This document shows, piece by piece, positions 9,845 through 17,115 of a stretch of DNA of 64,000 bases; the stretch's first letter is position 1, and each line of letters begins with the position of its first letter. The stretch is taken from contig NZ_AP025477.1 in the NCBI RefSeq assembly GCF_024347415.1, forward strand, positions 558,001 through 622,000, written 5' to 3'. The notes beneath the pieces were generated by a model that saw only the letters and a list, made by a program, of their open reading frames with translations, did not search any database and was not told the DNA's origin. This DNA is from Vibrio crassostreae (GTDB lineage: Bacteria > Pseudomonadota > Gammaproteobacteria > Enterobacterales > Vibrionaceae). Position numbers and translations under genes: made by a program.

Positions 9845-10669
9845 ATGCAAGCAGATAAAATGATTCAATCTGATAAAGAAGTAGAAACGCTACAGCCAAA
9901 TACACTAAGTCCAAATACACCAGAAAAACTCTTACAGCGTTTAGATGCGATTGGGGAATCTTTGAAAGCTTCTGGTAAGGCGCATGCTTTATTAGGGCTA
10001 GGTTCTGTTGGCATTGAAACGGAGCGATTGGATCGATATTCCGACGTGGATTTCTTCGCAATAGTGCAAACGGGGCACAAGCAATATTTCTTAGACAGCT
10101 TGCATTGGTTATCTGACATTCTTCCAATCGACTATGCCATAAGGAACACCATCGATGGCTACAAAGTACTTTATGCCGATGGAATATTCTGTGAGTTTGC
10201 GGTATTCGAACCACACGAATTAGCGCATATTCCATTTGCTGAAGGTCGCATTGTTTGGCAGGAAGCCGACTTTGATACTCAGTGTTGTATTCCACCACAA
10301 AAGACAGCGGTAGAGGCTAATTCCCAAGACTGGATCATAGGTGAAGCTCTCACCAATCTTTACGTGGGTATGTCTCGCTATAACCGAGGTGAAAAGCTGT
10401 CGGGCAGTCGGTTCGTCCAATCTTACGCACTCGATCGTTTGATCGATCTTGTGGATCAAACGGAAAGCTCACAACCTGAATTCGTCGATGAGTTTATGTC
10501 TGATAGAAGGCTAGAAGCGCGCTTCCCTAAGTTTGCTCAGTTACTGCCAACCTTTACTCAAGGCTACGAACGCACGGCGGAATCGGCTCTGGCACAGCTT
10601 GAATTTTTGAATGCTCACTTTAACGTCAATCAAGCGATGCGTTCTAGAATTATTGATTTATGTAATTAA
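9845..10669 (+). CDS. Nucleotidyltransferase-fold protein of unknown substrate
   Basis: A 274-residue protein. Near residue 55 it carries the pol-beta-type nucleotidyltransferase pattern GLGSVG followed by DRYSDVDFF, where the DVD carboxylates would bind metal. This is the same minimal motif seen in aminoglycoside and lincosamide nucleotidyltransferases and in MNT-type toxin-antitoxin partners, but nothing else allows a substrate assignment. The C-terminal half is helical (LYVGMSRYNRGEKLSGSRF...LDRLIDLVDQ), resembling the helical domain of AadA-like enzymes. The ATG at 9845 follows AGGGATAG; an alternative start at 9812 would add 11 residues. No HEPN partner gene is adjacent. Function unknown. 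Confidence 0.72.
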   Translation: MQADKMIQSDKEVETLQPNTLSPNTPEKLLQRLDAIGESLKASGKAHALLGLGSVGIETERLDRYSDVDFFAIVQTGHKQYFLDSLHWLSDILPIDYAIRNTIDGYKVLYADGIFCEFAVFEPHELAHIPFAEGRIVWQEADFDTQCCIPPQKTAVEANSQDWIIGEALTNLYVGMSRYNRGEKLSGSRFVQSYALDRLIDLVDQTESSQPEFVDEFMSDRRLEARFPKFAQLLPTFTQGYERTAESALAQLEFLNAHFNVNQAMRSRIIDLCN

Positions 10670-10752
10670 TACATTTACTTACGATATATCGCTTCAATGG
10701 TTTTTGTTTTAAAACGCATCGAAAACTGGTTTCGGTACGTTAGTTTTATTGT

Positions 10753-10793
10753 CTACCAATAAAAGGGTTGTCGTTAACCATTATTGTTGGTAG
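10753..10793 (+). other. Hairpin at the 5' end of the trpS2 leader
   Basis: CTACCAATAA at 10753-10762 pairs with TTGTTGGTAG at 10784-10793 (10 bp with one G-U pair). An inner GGTT/AACC pair is also possible. The 3' arm includes GGTAG, which lies where the ribosome-binding site of the Trp-Trp leader peptide would be expected (9 nt before its ATG). It could modulate leader-peptide translation or be an operator; only the inverted repeat itself is observed. Confidence 0.5.
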
Positions 10794-10802
10794 GTTTTAA
10801 TA

Positions 10803-10856
10803 ATGAAATTTACTTCCGCTTCAACGTCATTTTTCTTTTGGTGGTGCTCTATCTAG
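10803..10856 (+). CDS. trpS2 leader peptide with tandem Trp codons
   Basis: A 17-codon frame, MKFTSASTSFFFWWCSI, starts 10 nt after the upstream hairpin and ends with TAG, 110 nt before the tryptophanyl-tRNA synthetase gene. Two adjacent UGG codons at codons 13-14 in so short a frame, directly ahead of a Trp-related gene, are the hallmark of a ribosome-mediated attenuation leader like trpL. The stop codon lies inside the first downstream stem-loop, as expected if a stalled ribosome chooses between alternative structures. It is too short for ordinary gene callers. The sequence is directly visible; the regulatory role is inferred. Confidence 0.72.
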   Translation: MKFTSASTSFFFWWCSI

Positions 10857-10907
10857 AGCAGCACGGAATACTCACATTCTTTAGCTGCTGGACGGTAGCT
10901 AAGAATG
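10844..10907 (+). promoter_or_regulatory. Alternative-pairing region of the trpS2 leader (candidate attenuator)
   Basis: Four pairing segments are visible. Segment 1 (10844-10850, GTGCTCT) overlaps the Trp codons and pairs with segment 2 (10855-10864, AGAGCAGCAC). Part of segment 2 (AGCAGC) can instead pair with GCTGCT at 10884-10889 in segment 3. Segment 3 (10875-10886) pairs strongly with segment 4 (10897-10907, AGCTAAGAATG): 11 bp with one bulge. This is the 1:2, 2:3, 3:4 logic of an amino-acid attenuator. Against a classical terminator, the 3:4 stem is not followed by a T-run; the first T-run is at 10926-10931. The read-out could therefore be Rho-dependent or translational. Confidence 0.55.
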
Positions 10908-10930
10908 TCACTAAAAATGTCGCCTCTTTT

Positions 10931-10961
10931 TATCTCCAGTAGCCTTTTTAACTTGGAGATA
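10931..10961 (+). promoter_or_regulatory. Hairpin sequestering the trpS2 ribosome-binding site
   Basis: TATCTCCA at 10931-10938 is perfectly complementary to TGGAGATA at 10954-10961. The latter contains the GGAG ribosome-binding site of trpS2, whose ATG is at 10966. When folded, this 8-bp stem would mask the initiation region. Together with the upstream alternative stems, it offers a way to couple leader-peptide stalling to synthetase translation. Confidence 0.55.
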
Positions 10962-10965
10962 CATC

Positions 10966-11988
10966 ATGAAAACACCTCAAAGCACGAACAAACCGGAAAT
11001 TATTCTCACTGGCGACCGAGCGACTGGCCCTTTGCATTTGGGGCATTACGTAGGCTCACTTCAGCAGAGGACTTCATTGCAGCATATTCACGACCAAACG
11101 ATATTGGTCGCTGACATGCAAGGGCTTACCGACAACGCTCATAATCCCTCAAAGGTCTCATCTAACATCCTCAACGTTGTTGCTGATTATCTAGCGGTAG
11201 GTATCGACCCAACAAAAACCACGATCTGCCTCCAATCACAATTGCCAGCACTGGCTGAACTCACCATGTTCTATAGCAACCTTGTGTCTATTGCCCGTTT
11301 GGAACGCAACCCAACCGTTAAAAGTGAAATTCAAAACAAGGAGTTTGGTCGCTCAATTCCAGCTGGTTTTCTGACTTATCCGATTTCACAGGCGGCTGAT
11401 ATCACGGCGTTTAACGCGACCTTGATTCCTGTGGGTGACGACCAATTGCCAATGCTAGAACAGACGAACGAGATCGTGAGAAAAGTTAACTCGCTCGCGG
11501 GTAAACCAATCTTGAATGAGTGCAAACCGCTGCTTAGTAATGCTTCTCGTCTTCCGAGTACCGACGGTAAGAACAAGATGTCTAAATCGATGGGTAATGC
11601 GATTAATCTTGGCGCGAGCGAGAAAGAGATTCGTGCGGCTGTGAAATCGATGTATACCGATCCAAATCATCTACGAATCGAAGATCCGGGCCAAGTTGAA
11701 GGGAACATCGTTTTCACCTATCTCGATGCATTCCATACTGACGCTCAGTACGTCAATGAACTAAAAGATCACTATCGCAGAGGCGGGTTAGGGGATGGCC
11801 AAACTAAGAAGGTATTGGAAGAGTGTCTACAAGAGATGATTCGCCCGATAAGAGCACGCAGAGCCGAACTGTTGGATGACAAAGCGCAACTCATCGATAT
11901 CTTACGCCAAGGCACGCAGCTATCGAGAGAAAGAACAGAAACCGTGTTGTTTGATGTTAAAGAGCTATTTGGTCTGAACATCTTGTAA
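10966..11988 (+). CDS. trpS2: Tryptophanyl-tRNA synthetase, second (type II) paralogue
   Basis: A 340-residue class I aminoacyl-tRNA synthetase that charges tRNA-Trp. The HIGH-class motif is LHLGHY (residues 23-28) within GDRATGPLHLGHYVGSL, and the KMSKS motif is at 204-208. The tryptophan-binding region (PAGFLTYPISQAADI, GDDQLPMLEQT) is intact. Its sequence is of the accessory TrpRS type found as a second copy in some bacteria, rather than the housekeeping TrpS; this is from memory of the family, not an alignment. Such accessory enzymes are often tryptophan-responsive and in some bacteria confer resistance to the TrpRS inhibitor indolmycin. The leader peptide and hairpins upstream support regulation by charged tRNA-Trp. 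The housekeeping copy is not in this window. Confidence 0.92.
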   Translation: MKTPQSTNKPEIILTGDRATGPLHLGHYVGSLQQRTSLQHIHDQTILVADMQGLTDNAHNPSKVSSNILNVVADYLAVGIDPTKTTICLQSQLPALAELTMFYSNLVSIARLERNPTVKSEIQNKEFGRSIPAGFLTYPISQAADITAFNATLIPVGDDQLPMLEQTNEIVRKVNSLAGKPILNECKPLLSNASRLPSTDGKNKMSKSMGNAINLGASEKEIRAAVKSMYTDPNHLRIEDPGQVEGNIVFTYLDAFHTDAQYVNELKDHYRRGGLGDGQTKKVLEECLQEMIRPIRARRAELLDDKAQLIDILRQGTQLSRERTETVLFDVKELFGLNIL

Positions 11989-12154
11989 GCCTTCTGATGA
12001 ATTTAAAAAGGGAGTGCAATCAGTGCTCTCTTTAATCACTAAAGTGAGAAGTAGGGCTGCTTGCTTATCTTGTGTTAGCACGTCCGACATTAGAGTATGT
12101 GGCTTAGCCTCATTCGGCATTCAGCACGCAATATTCAGTATCGACAACACAAGG

Positions 12155-12547
12155 ATGATTAATTTGGAAATCAGTCATTTAGATCACTTGGTATTAACCG
12201 TTAAAGATATAGAGATAACGGTAGATTTCTATCAGCGCGTATTGGGTATGAAGCCTATCCAATTCGGAGAAGGTCGCCTAGCGTTGTCATTTGGTAATCA
12301 AAAGATAAACCTTCACCAGTTAGGTCATGAGTTCGAACCAAAAGCAAAGCGCGTGCAAGCGGGTAGTGCTGACCTTTGTTTTATTACCAATACACCAATG
12401 ATTGAGGTAATCGAACATACCAAAGCGAACGGAATAGACATAGAAGAGGGACCAGTGCTGCGAACGGGTGCGACGGGTAAAATTGTCTCTGCTTATATTC
12501 GAGATCCTGATGGCAACCTGATTGAGCTCTCGAATTATTTGCCTTAA
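12155..12547 (+). CDS. VOC-family (glyoxalase/bleomycin-resistance-like) metalloprotein
   Basis: About 130 residues forming the paired beta-alpha-beta-beta-beta module of the vicinal oxygen chelate family. Metal-ligand-like positions are His in ISHLDHLVLTV, His in KINLHQLG and Glu in GNLIEL near the C-terminus; the DPDGNLIEL ending is typical. The open frame extends upstream to 12014, but the family starts close to ISHLDH. I therefore place the start at ATG 12155, with TTG 12164 equally possible because AAGGATG is better spaced for it. Substrate unknown; members include glyoxalases, fosfomycin-resistance enzymes and dioxygenase-like proteins. It is 166 bp after trpS2 and may be read through from it. 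Confidence 0.85.
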   Translation: MINLEISHLDHLVLTVKDIEITVDFYQRVLGMKPIQFGEGRLALSFGNQKINLHQLGHEFEPKAKRVQAGSADLCFITNTPMIEVIEHTKANGIDIEEGPVLRTGATGKIVSAYIRDPDGNLIELSNYLP

Positions 12548-12678
12548 GCACTAAACCCGTACGCATTTCTTTACTCTTCAAGAACGCGACTTTTCACGCA
12601 TACTCCGCTTATCACTGGATGTCATCAGCCAAATAAAATACAATCGAACAATGTTTTATTAATTCGTGATTTATCATT

Positions 12679-13158
12679 ATGATGAGAAACTTACTCATAT
12701 TCATCGTTAGCCTGTTTTTCTTAACAGCTTGTTCTTCAACGAGTAATCATCAACTAGACGACGAGACATTGAGCAATGAAGATACTATGTCGAAAAGCGT
12801 AGAGGGAAAGAGTAGCCTCGAGACTTCAAAGGATACAAATGCTGAGACCAGCGTTGAATCTTCGCATGAATCAATCGTTAATCATCAACCACTCACTAAC
12901 CATGAATTAAACCCAAACCTTGATTCAAATAAGGACTCGATAGTTCACGCTAATGCAGAGCCAGAATCAGGCGAACCTTCTCAAGTAGCAGCGACAGAAA
13001 CATCTGAAAGCGATGCTAAGAGTGGCGGTGAAAAAGGCATCGGAAGCTATTTTATTCGTCATAACCAACCGACTAAGACCGTGATCAAATCACTAGAAGG
13101 TGTGACAGATGCATTGAACGTCATGACGTTTGGGATATTTGCCACCGGTCACGGTTAA
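12679..13158 (+). CDS. Small Ser/Glu-rich lipoprotein of unknown function
   Basis: A 159-residue protein with a lipoprotein signal peptide: hydrophobic LLIFIVSLFF followed by the lipobox LTAC with Cys18. The next hundred residues are low-complexity and rich in Ser, Glu, Asn, Thr and His, predicted disordered. A more ordered, hydrophobic tail follows (KTVIKSLEGVTDALNVMTFGIFATG). Export and lipidation are well supported; function is not recognisable. Start could be either of the two adjacent ATGs at 12679 and 12682. A terminator follows at 13204. Confidence 0.75.
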   Translation: MMRNLLIFIVSLFFLTACSSTSNHQLDDETLSNEDTMSKSVEGKSSLETSKDTNAETSVESSHESIVNHQPLTNHELNPNLDSNKDSIVHANAEPESGEPSQVAATETSESDAKSGGEKGIGSYFIRHNQPTKTVIKSLEGVTDALNVMTFGIFATGHG

Positions 13159-13517
13159 ACAAGTAAGCAATAGCGCACTCGAAAGATTGAATGAAGCGAA
13201 GAAGGCGAGCCACGTGGTTCGTCTTTTTTAAATCTGAAACTTACTATTAGTTCTGGTTATAGCTGTTGTTTGCTTGTTTGTCGGCTTGAGTCAAGAGACA
13301 GTCAGCGAAGTAGGTATTTATTTGTTCTGGAATGGACTAGCCGTATTTACCGTGTTTGACTTGTTATATGCATCAAGGATTTTAATACTCTTCCCAAAAT
13401 AAACCGTGAAATCTAATCTTACAAAGACAATGTCTAATATTCACTCGAGAGCATAGTAGTATGTTTGCGGTGAAATCCGGTATTTAGGTTTTGTTATCAA
13501 TATTCTAGGGAAGAGAT
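13159..13517. other. Intergenic region with a terminator and a start-less membrane frame
   Basis: Besides the terminator at 13204-13229, the plus strand has an open frame at 13238-13402 encoding about 54 mostly hydrophobic residues (with LVLVIAVVCLFVG and LFWNGLAVFTVFDLLYASRILILF). It lacks ATG, GTG or a suitably placed TTG start and has no ribosome-binding site, so it may be a gene remnant. The rest, up to the carbonic anhydrase gene, presumably holds that gene's promoter; the GGGAAGAG before 13518 is its ribosome-binding site. Confidence 0.5.
13204..13229 (+). terminator. Rho-independent terminator after the lipoprotein gene
   Basis: GGCGAGCCAC is followed directly by GTGGTTCGTC and six T residues. 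The stem has ten potential pairs including two G-U. It belongs to a GGCGAACC/GGTTCGCC terminator type that recurs in this window. Confidence 0.8.
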
Positions 13518-14378
13518 ATGAAGAATAAGAGTGTATTTTTAAGCGTCGCGATGGCTATGTTGGCGGCTCAAGCGAACGCATCTGACGCGAACCATGAGTC
13601 TGTAGCAGACAGTGTTATCGCTGAACAAAGAGCGAACCTGTCTGAAAACACGCAAGGTAAAGGTTTCGGCCCGCAAGCCCCTCGTGATTTGGATTCTTTA
13701 CAGGGAACCAACGCTCGTCTGTTTTCCGATGCGCCAGATTCAACAGCCATGAACTTATGTAATATTCACTTCCATAAAAACGCTGAGCACAAAGGGGGTG
13801 AGTTTACCCAATACGCTGGTAACGGTGATGGCAAAGGTTTCCAGAGTGGCTTTAAATACACAGGCAAGTTGAGTGAGGCTGAGCTGAAACCATTTGAGGG
13901 CAAGGTTTGTCCGAGCGAGCATGGTTCTTTGCATTCAGGCGACACTATCGAAGTGCATTATGTGTACTCAACCGCTCAAGTTGAACCGGGTGAAACCCTT
14001 GGTGCTTGTTTCAACGATGCGATTACCAATCCGCAACTGCGTGTTGAAACCCAAGTTTATGTGTTAGTGAATGATGACAAGGCTCTCGACTTCGAAGCAC
14101 TCGCTAAGCACTCTAAAGTCAACGGTTTGCATCAAGCACCCAACATTCCACAAGATACTGGCTCAGCGATTCAATACGCAGGTTCTACAACGGGTCCAGG
14201 TTACAATGAGCAAGGTTCGCCTTTCCAAGTTACATGGAGCGTGAGACCCCAAGTGGCGAAAGTAAATATCGCGACGGTTGGCAATTGGTGTGAAGGAAAC
14301 GACTTTAATGAAGATCACGCACATGGTGTGAGAAACATAGTTGTAAACCCAGAGTTGTTGTCACCAATAGCGAAGTAA
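13518..14378 (+). CDS. Periplasmic delta-class carbonic anhydrase
   Basis: A 286-residue exported protein with a signal peptide (KSVFLSVAMAMLAAQANA, cleavage near residue 21). The motif NIHFHKNAEHKGGEF is the conserved metal-site region of the delta carbonic anhydrase family first known from diatoms and annotated in a number of marine bacteria. Two further Cys-containing segments (KVCPSEHGSLHSG and LGACFNDAI) and NWCEGNDF support this. It would hydrate CO2 to bicarbonate in the periplasm, probably with zinc bound by the His residues; activity is inferred. The gene is monocistronic, flanked by a long upstream gap and a terminator at 14414. Confidence 0.85.
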   Translation: MKNKSVFLSVAMAMLAAQANASDANHESVADSVIAEQRANLSENTQGKGFGPQAPRDLDSLQGTNARLFSDAPDSTAMNLCNIHFHKNAEHKGGEFTQYAGNGDGKGFQSGFKYTGKLSEAELKPFEGKVCPSEHGSLHSGDTIEVHYVYSTAQVEPGETLGACFNDAITNPQLRVETQVYVLVNDDKALDFEALAKHSKVNGLHQAPNIPQDTGSAIQYAGSTTGPGYNEQGSPFQVTWSVRPQVAKVNIATVGNWCEGNDFNEDHAHGVRNIVVNPELLSPIAK

Positions 14379-14413
14379 TCTTGTTGCGTTGATTTGTAGC
14401 CAATATTTTGCAG

Positions 14414-14440
14414 AGGCGAGCCACTAGGTTCGCCTTTTTT
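14414..14440 (+). terminator. Rho-independent terminator after the carbonic anhydrase gene
   Basis: AGGCGAGCC pairs with GGTTCGCCT (one G-U pair, short ACTA loop), followed by a T-run through 14440. Same recurrent type as the terminators at 13204, 18604 and 19142. Confidence 0.9.
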
Positions 14441-14537
14441 GTGTCTTATCGAAAAACACGTTGGGTTTAGCTTTAGGGGCATGCCTCGTGGGGAAATTAC
14501 GTGTGACACTTATTCAAAACATGAGTCGTGTGAATCG

Positions 14538-14585
14538 TTCTTAGTTAAAAACGCTGTTAGTCAAAAACGCTCTTAGACAAAAACG
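14538..14585 (+). repeat. Three imperfect 16-bp tandem repeats
   Basis: Three consecutive 16-bp units, TTCTTAGTTAAAAACG, CTGTTAGTCAAAAACG and CTCTTAGACAAAAACG, share the core TTAG-N2-AAAAACG. They lie between the terminator at 14414 and the LysE-type exporter gene at 14658. The array may have arisen by replication slippage, or may be tandem operator sites for that gene. Confidence 0.75.
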
Positions 14586-14657
14586 TTCTTTACCCGAATC
14601 GGGGCTCCATGATACGTTCGAAAATTATAATGTTGAATGATATTTGAGGGACGGCAG

Positions 14658-15284
14658 ATGTCACTAGAAGGCGCAGTTACATTCTTTATTGCCATGTTTA
14701 TATTTGGTATTACTCCGGGGCCTGGCGTATTTGCCATTTTAGCTCGTGGCATGGTTAATGGTTGGCGAAAGTGCATCACTCTTTCGTTAGGAATGATATG
14801 CAGTGATCTTATCTATCTTGCGCTTGCCTGTTTTGGTCTAGCGACGATTGCTGAGAACTGGTCGTTTGCTTTTGAGGTGATTCGTTACGTTGGTGCCGCT
14901 TATCTGATTTACTTGGGCTACAAGATGTTTAAGAGCCTACCTGAAGTGCAAGGTTCGGCAGAGCTCGCAGCCAAGCAAAGTCAGAAATCAGAACTCGCCA
15001 GTTTCGCGCAAGGCTTTTTGATTTCAGCATCAAATCCGAAAGTGATTCTGTTCTATATTTCATTCTTGCCGACGTTCATTGACCTGACGGTTTTGCAGTC
15101 GCAGGATATCATATTGGTTTCTGTTTTAGCGGCGGTTGCTCTGATGTCTGGTTTAATGCTAATTGCAATGGGCGCGGGCAGAATGGCAAGTTTACTTAAA
15201 ACGCCAAGTGCGCATAAAAGATTAAATCAAAGTGCTGGTGGAATAATGATTGCGGCTGGCTCATATTTGGCGATAAACAGATAA
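14658..15284 (+). CDS. LysE/RhtB-family amino-acid exporter
   Basis: A 208-residue inner-membrane protein with about six hydrophobic segments. It carries the family signature FGITPGPGVFAILARGM near the N-terminus and ISASNPKVILFYISFLPTF in the middle. LysE/RhtB proteins export amino acids such as lysine, homoserine or threonine; the substrate here cannot be assigned. I chose ATG 14658, preceded by GAGGGACGG, over an in-frame ATG 21 nt upstream because the typical family start is a few residues before the first helix. The last codons run into an 8-bp tandem repeat that supplies the stop codon. Confidence 0.92.
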   Translation: MSLEGAVTFFIAMFIFGITPGPGVFAILARGMVNGWRKCITLSLGMICSDLIYLALACFGLATIAENWSFAFEVIRYVGAAYLIYLGYKMFKSLPEVQGSAELAAKQSQKSELASFAQGFLISASNPKVILFYISFLPTFIDLTVLQSQDIILVSVLAAVALMSGLMLIAMGAGRMASLLKTPSAHKRLNQSAGGIMIAAGSYLAINR

Positions 15285-15320
15285 ACAGATAAACAGATAA
15301 ACAGATAAATAGATAAACAC
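15273..15320 (+). repeat. 8-bp tandem repeat spanning the stop codon of the LysE-type gene
   Basis: Four exact copies of ATAAACAG followed by two variants (ATAAATAG, ATAAACAC). The first copy contributes the final Ile-Asn-Arg codons, and the second provides the TAA stop. Copy-number change by whole units leaves the reading frame ending unchanged because the stop lies in the first two units. It is probably a slippage-generated microsatellite. Confidence 0.85.
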
Positions 15321-15334
15321 AGTTCAATTTAGAT

Positions 15335-15378
15335 AAAAAAAGCGCGTTATTGCCGAGTAGCAGTAACGCGCTTTTTTG
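15335..15378. terminator. Bidirectional Rho-independent terminator between the LysE-type and MATE genes
   Basis: AGCGCGTTA (15341-15349) pairs perfectly with TAACGCGCT (15364-15372), with an A-run before and a T-run after. It can therefore end both the rightward exporter transcript and the leftward MATE transcript. Confidence 0.92.
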
Positions 15379-15398
15379 TATTAGATTATTGGTCTATC

Positions 15399-16781
15399 TT
15401 AGTTTGCTAATGCAGCATCTGCTGGTGGCAAGTCACGCTGCTTAATCACGTATCGCAAGCGAATTAACATCAGCGTCGCTGAAACGCTCAAGCCCGTCAG
15501 AATACCTATCCAAAAGCCTTCTTCACCCATTGCAGGAACAATGTGGTCTGTTAAGCCCAACACCATACCCAGTGGTAATGCTAAGCCCCAGTATGAAGCG
15601 ATGGCTAAGATCATTGGGATCTTGGTATCTTTATAACCACGTAATGCACCGTTAGCAGACGTTTGTAACGCATCGCTGAACTGGTACATCGCAGTAAAGG
15701 TCAACAATACTGCTGCCGTTGCACTTATCGCAGGGTCGGTGGTGTAAAGTCTAATGATCCACTCAGGGAACAGCAGGAACATCGCAACTGAAAGTAATGA
15801 AATCAATGCGGCAACCCAAATGCCGACTTTGCTGCGTTCAATTGCGCCTAGTTCGTCTTTCTCGCCTAATGCATGTCCAACACGAATAGTAATGCCAAAC
15901 GAGATACTCATCGGAATCACGTAAGTTAGGCTCGATATGTTAAGTGCAATTTGTGCGGCTGCCACGTTCTCAGCACCAATACGGCCAATCATCAGAGCGA
16001 TTACCGCAAAGATACTGCCACACACCGCGATGTTCATCCCGATAGGTAAACCTAATCTTAGGAGGTGAAGCATCTCTTTTGCTTTTGGTTTTGCATCGGC
16101 AAAGCTGATAATGGTCTTGTAGTGATGATGACCTTTGATGTAGGAATACAGCATTCCCGACATTAGCCAATACACCAAGCTTGTCGCCCAACCACAACCT
16201 ACAGCGCCCATTTCAGGGAAGCCGAACTTACCGTAGATAAGCACGTAGTTGACCGGAATATTTACCAACAAACCAACCATAGAAATGATCATTGGCACTT
16301 TGGTGTTGTTCATACCCTCACAGAAGCCATTCAAGGTGTAAAATAGGGCAATACCCGGCACACCAAAGGCGAGGGCGAACGCATAATCACTGCCGATAGG
16401 GATAATCTCAGCAGCTACCCCAATCCATTCTAAAATCGGTTTAGCACTCACCAAATAAGCGATAAGCAGCACACTCGCGATTAATGCCAACCAAACCATC
16501 TGGAAGAATTCAACAGAAATACTTTGAAAGTCACGTGCGCCGCGGTGGTAAGCGACAACAGGCGTTAGCGCCATAATTACACCACGTAGCAACAACAACA
16601 CTGGAATCCAAAGGCTAGTGCCAAGTGCAATAGCAGCAAGATCGGCAGGGCTTACTTGGCCAGCCATTGTCGTATCGACAAATCCCATCGCTTGGGTAGC
16701 TATTTGAGTCAAAATGATTGGAATCGAAAGATGCATAAGCGCACCCGATTCACGAGTAAAAGGACGAAGTTTCGTTAGCAT
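15399..16781 (-). CDS. MATE-family multidrug efflux pump (NorM-like)
   Basis: A 460-residue membrane protein with about 12 transmembrane segments in two homologous halves. The MATE hallmarks are PIILTQIATQAMGFVDTTMAGQVSP in the first helix and the equivalent GLPIGMNIAV segment opening the second half. MATE pumps extrude cationic drugs and dyes using a Na+ or H+ gradient. Vibrio carry several paralogues (NorM/VcmA, VmrA, other Vcm proteins), and I cannot say which this is. The gene stands alone, ends at a bidirectional terminator, and has a 330-bp upstream gap with a small inverted repeat. Confidence 0.92.
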   Translation of the reverse strand: MLTKLRPFTRESGALMHLSIPIILTQIATQAMGFVDTTMAGQVSPADLAAIALGTSLWIPVLLLLRGVIMALTPVVAYHRGARDFQSISVEFFQMVWLALIASVLLIAYLVSAKPILEWIGVAAEIIPIGSDYAFALAFGVPGIALFYTLNGFCEGMNNTKVPMIISMVGLLVNIPVNYVLIYGKFGFPEMGAVGCGWATSLVYWLMSGMLYSYIKGHHHYKTIISFADAKPKAKEMLHLLRLGLPIGMNIAVCGSIFAVIALMIGRIGAENVAAAQIALNISSLTYVIPMSISFGITIRVGHALGEKDELGAIERSKVGIWVAALISLLSVAMFLLFPEWIIRLYTTDPAISATAAVLLTFTAMYQFSDALQTSANGALRGYKDTKIPMILAIASYWGLALPLGMVLGLTDHIVPAMGEEGFWIGILTGLSVSATLMLIRLRYVIKQRDLPPADAALAN

Positions 16782-17115
16782 GGAAGTTCACAACACCAAT
16801 ATAAATACACGAATGATGGCAGGATGGCCGGTGTGTATTTTAGGATGTGCCCCGTTGGGCGGGCGACAATATAAACACCTTACCGTATAGGGTCAAGCTT
16901 TGGATTTATAGAGTTTCACTTGCTCCGAGATACGGATAGGTTCTGATGGTAAAAACACAGCGCCAACGCACGTAAGTTAATGATTTAGTGGGAATCATTC
17001 GAGAAAGATAAATTCTATATTTGCCACGCTAATCACTAAGCTAACGGTATAAGTGATTGTTATGAAAAGACAAAGGCTAGTACAATTGATGGCATAATAA
17101 ACTAGATAGAAAACT
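16782..17115. other. Intergenic region upstream of the MATE gene
   Basis: No credible gene. AATACAC near 16804 is complementary to GTGTATT near 16834, and with GGC/GCC-rich sequence between them could form a stem-loop in the MATE 5' untranslated region. No known riboswitch consensus was recognised. From about 16980 base composition becomes AT-rich and continues into the accessory genes to the right. Confidence 0.4.

Noticed and set aside
9845..10669. Antibiotic-resistance nucleotidyltransferase
   Set aside because: Only the generic GS...DVD motif is shared. No specific aminoglycoside or lincosamide family features were recognised, so the call is left as unknown substrate.
10905..11114. 69-codon frame overlapping the trpS2 start
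   Set aside because: It is out of frame with trpS2 and lies over the hairpin that masks the trpS2 ribosome-binding site; the 17-codon Trp-Trp frame is the better leader peptide.
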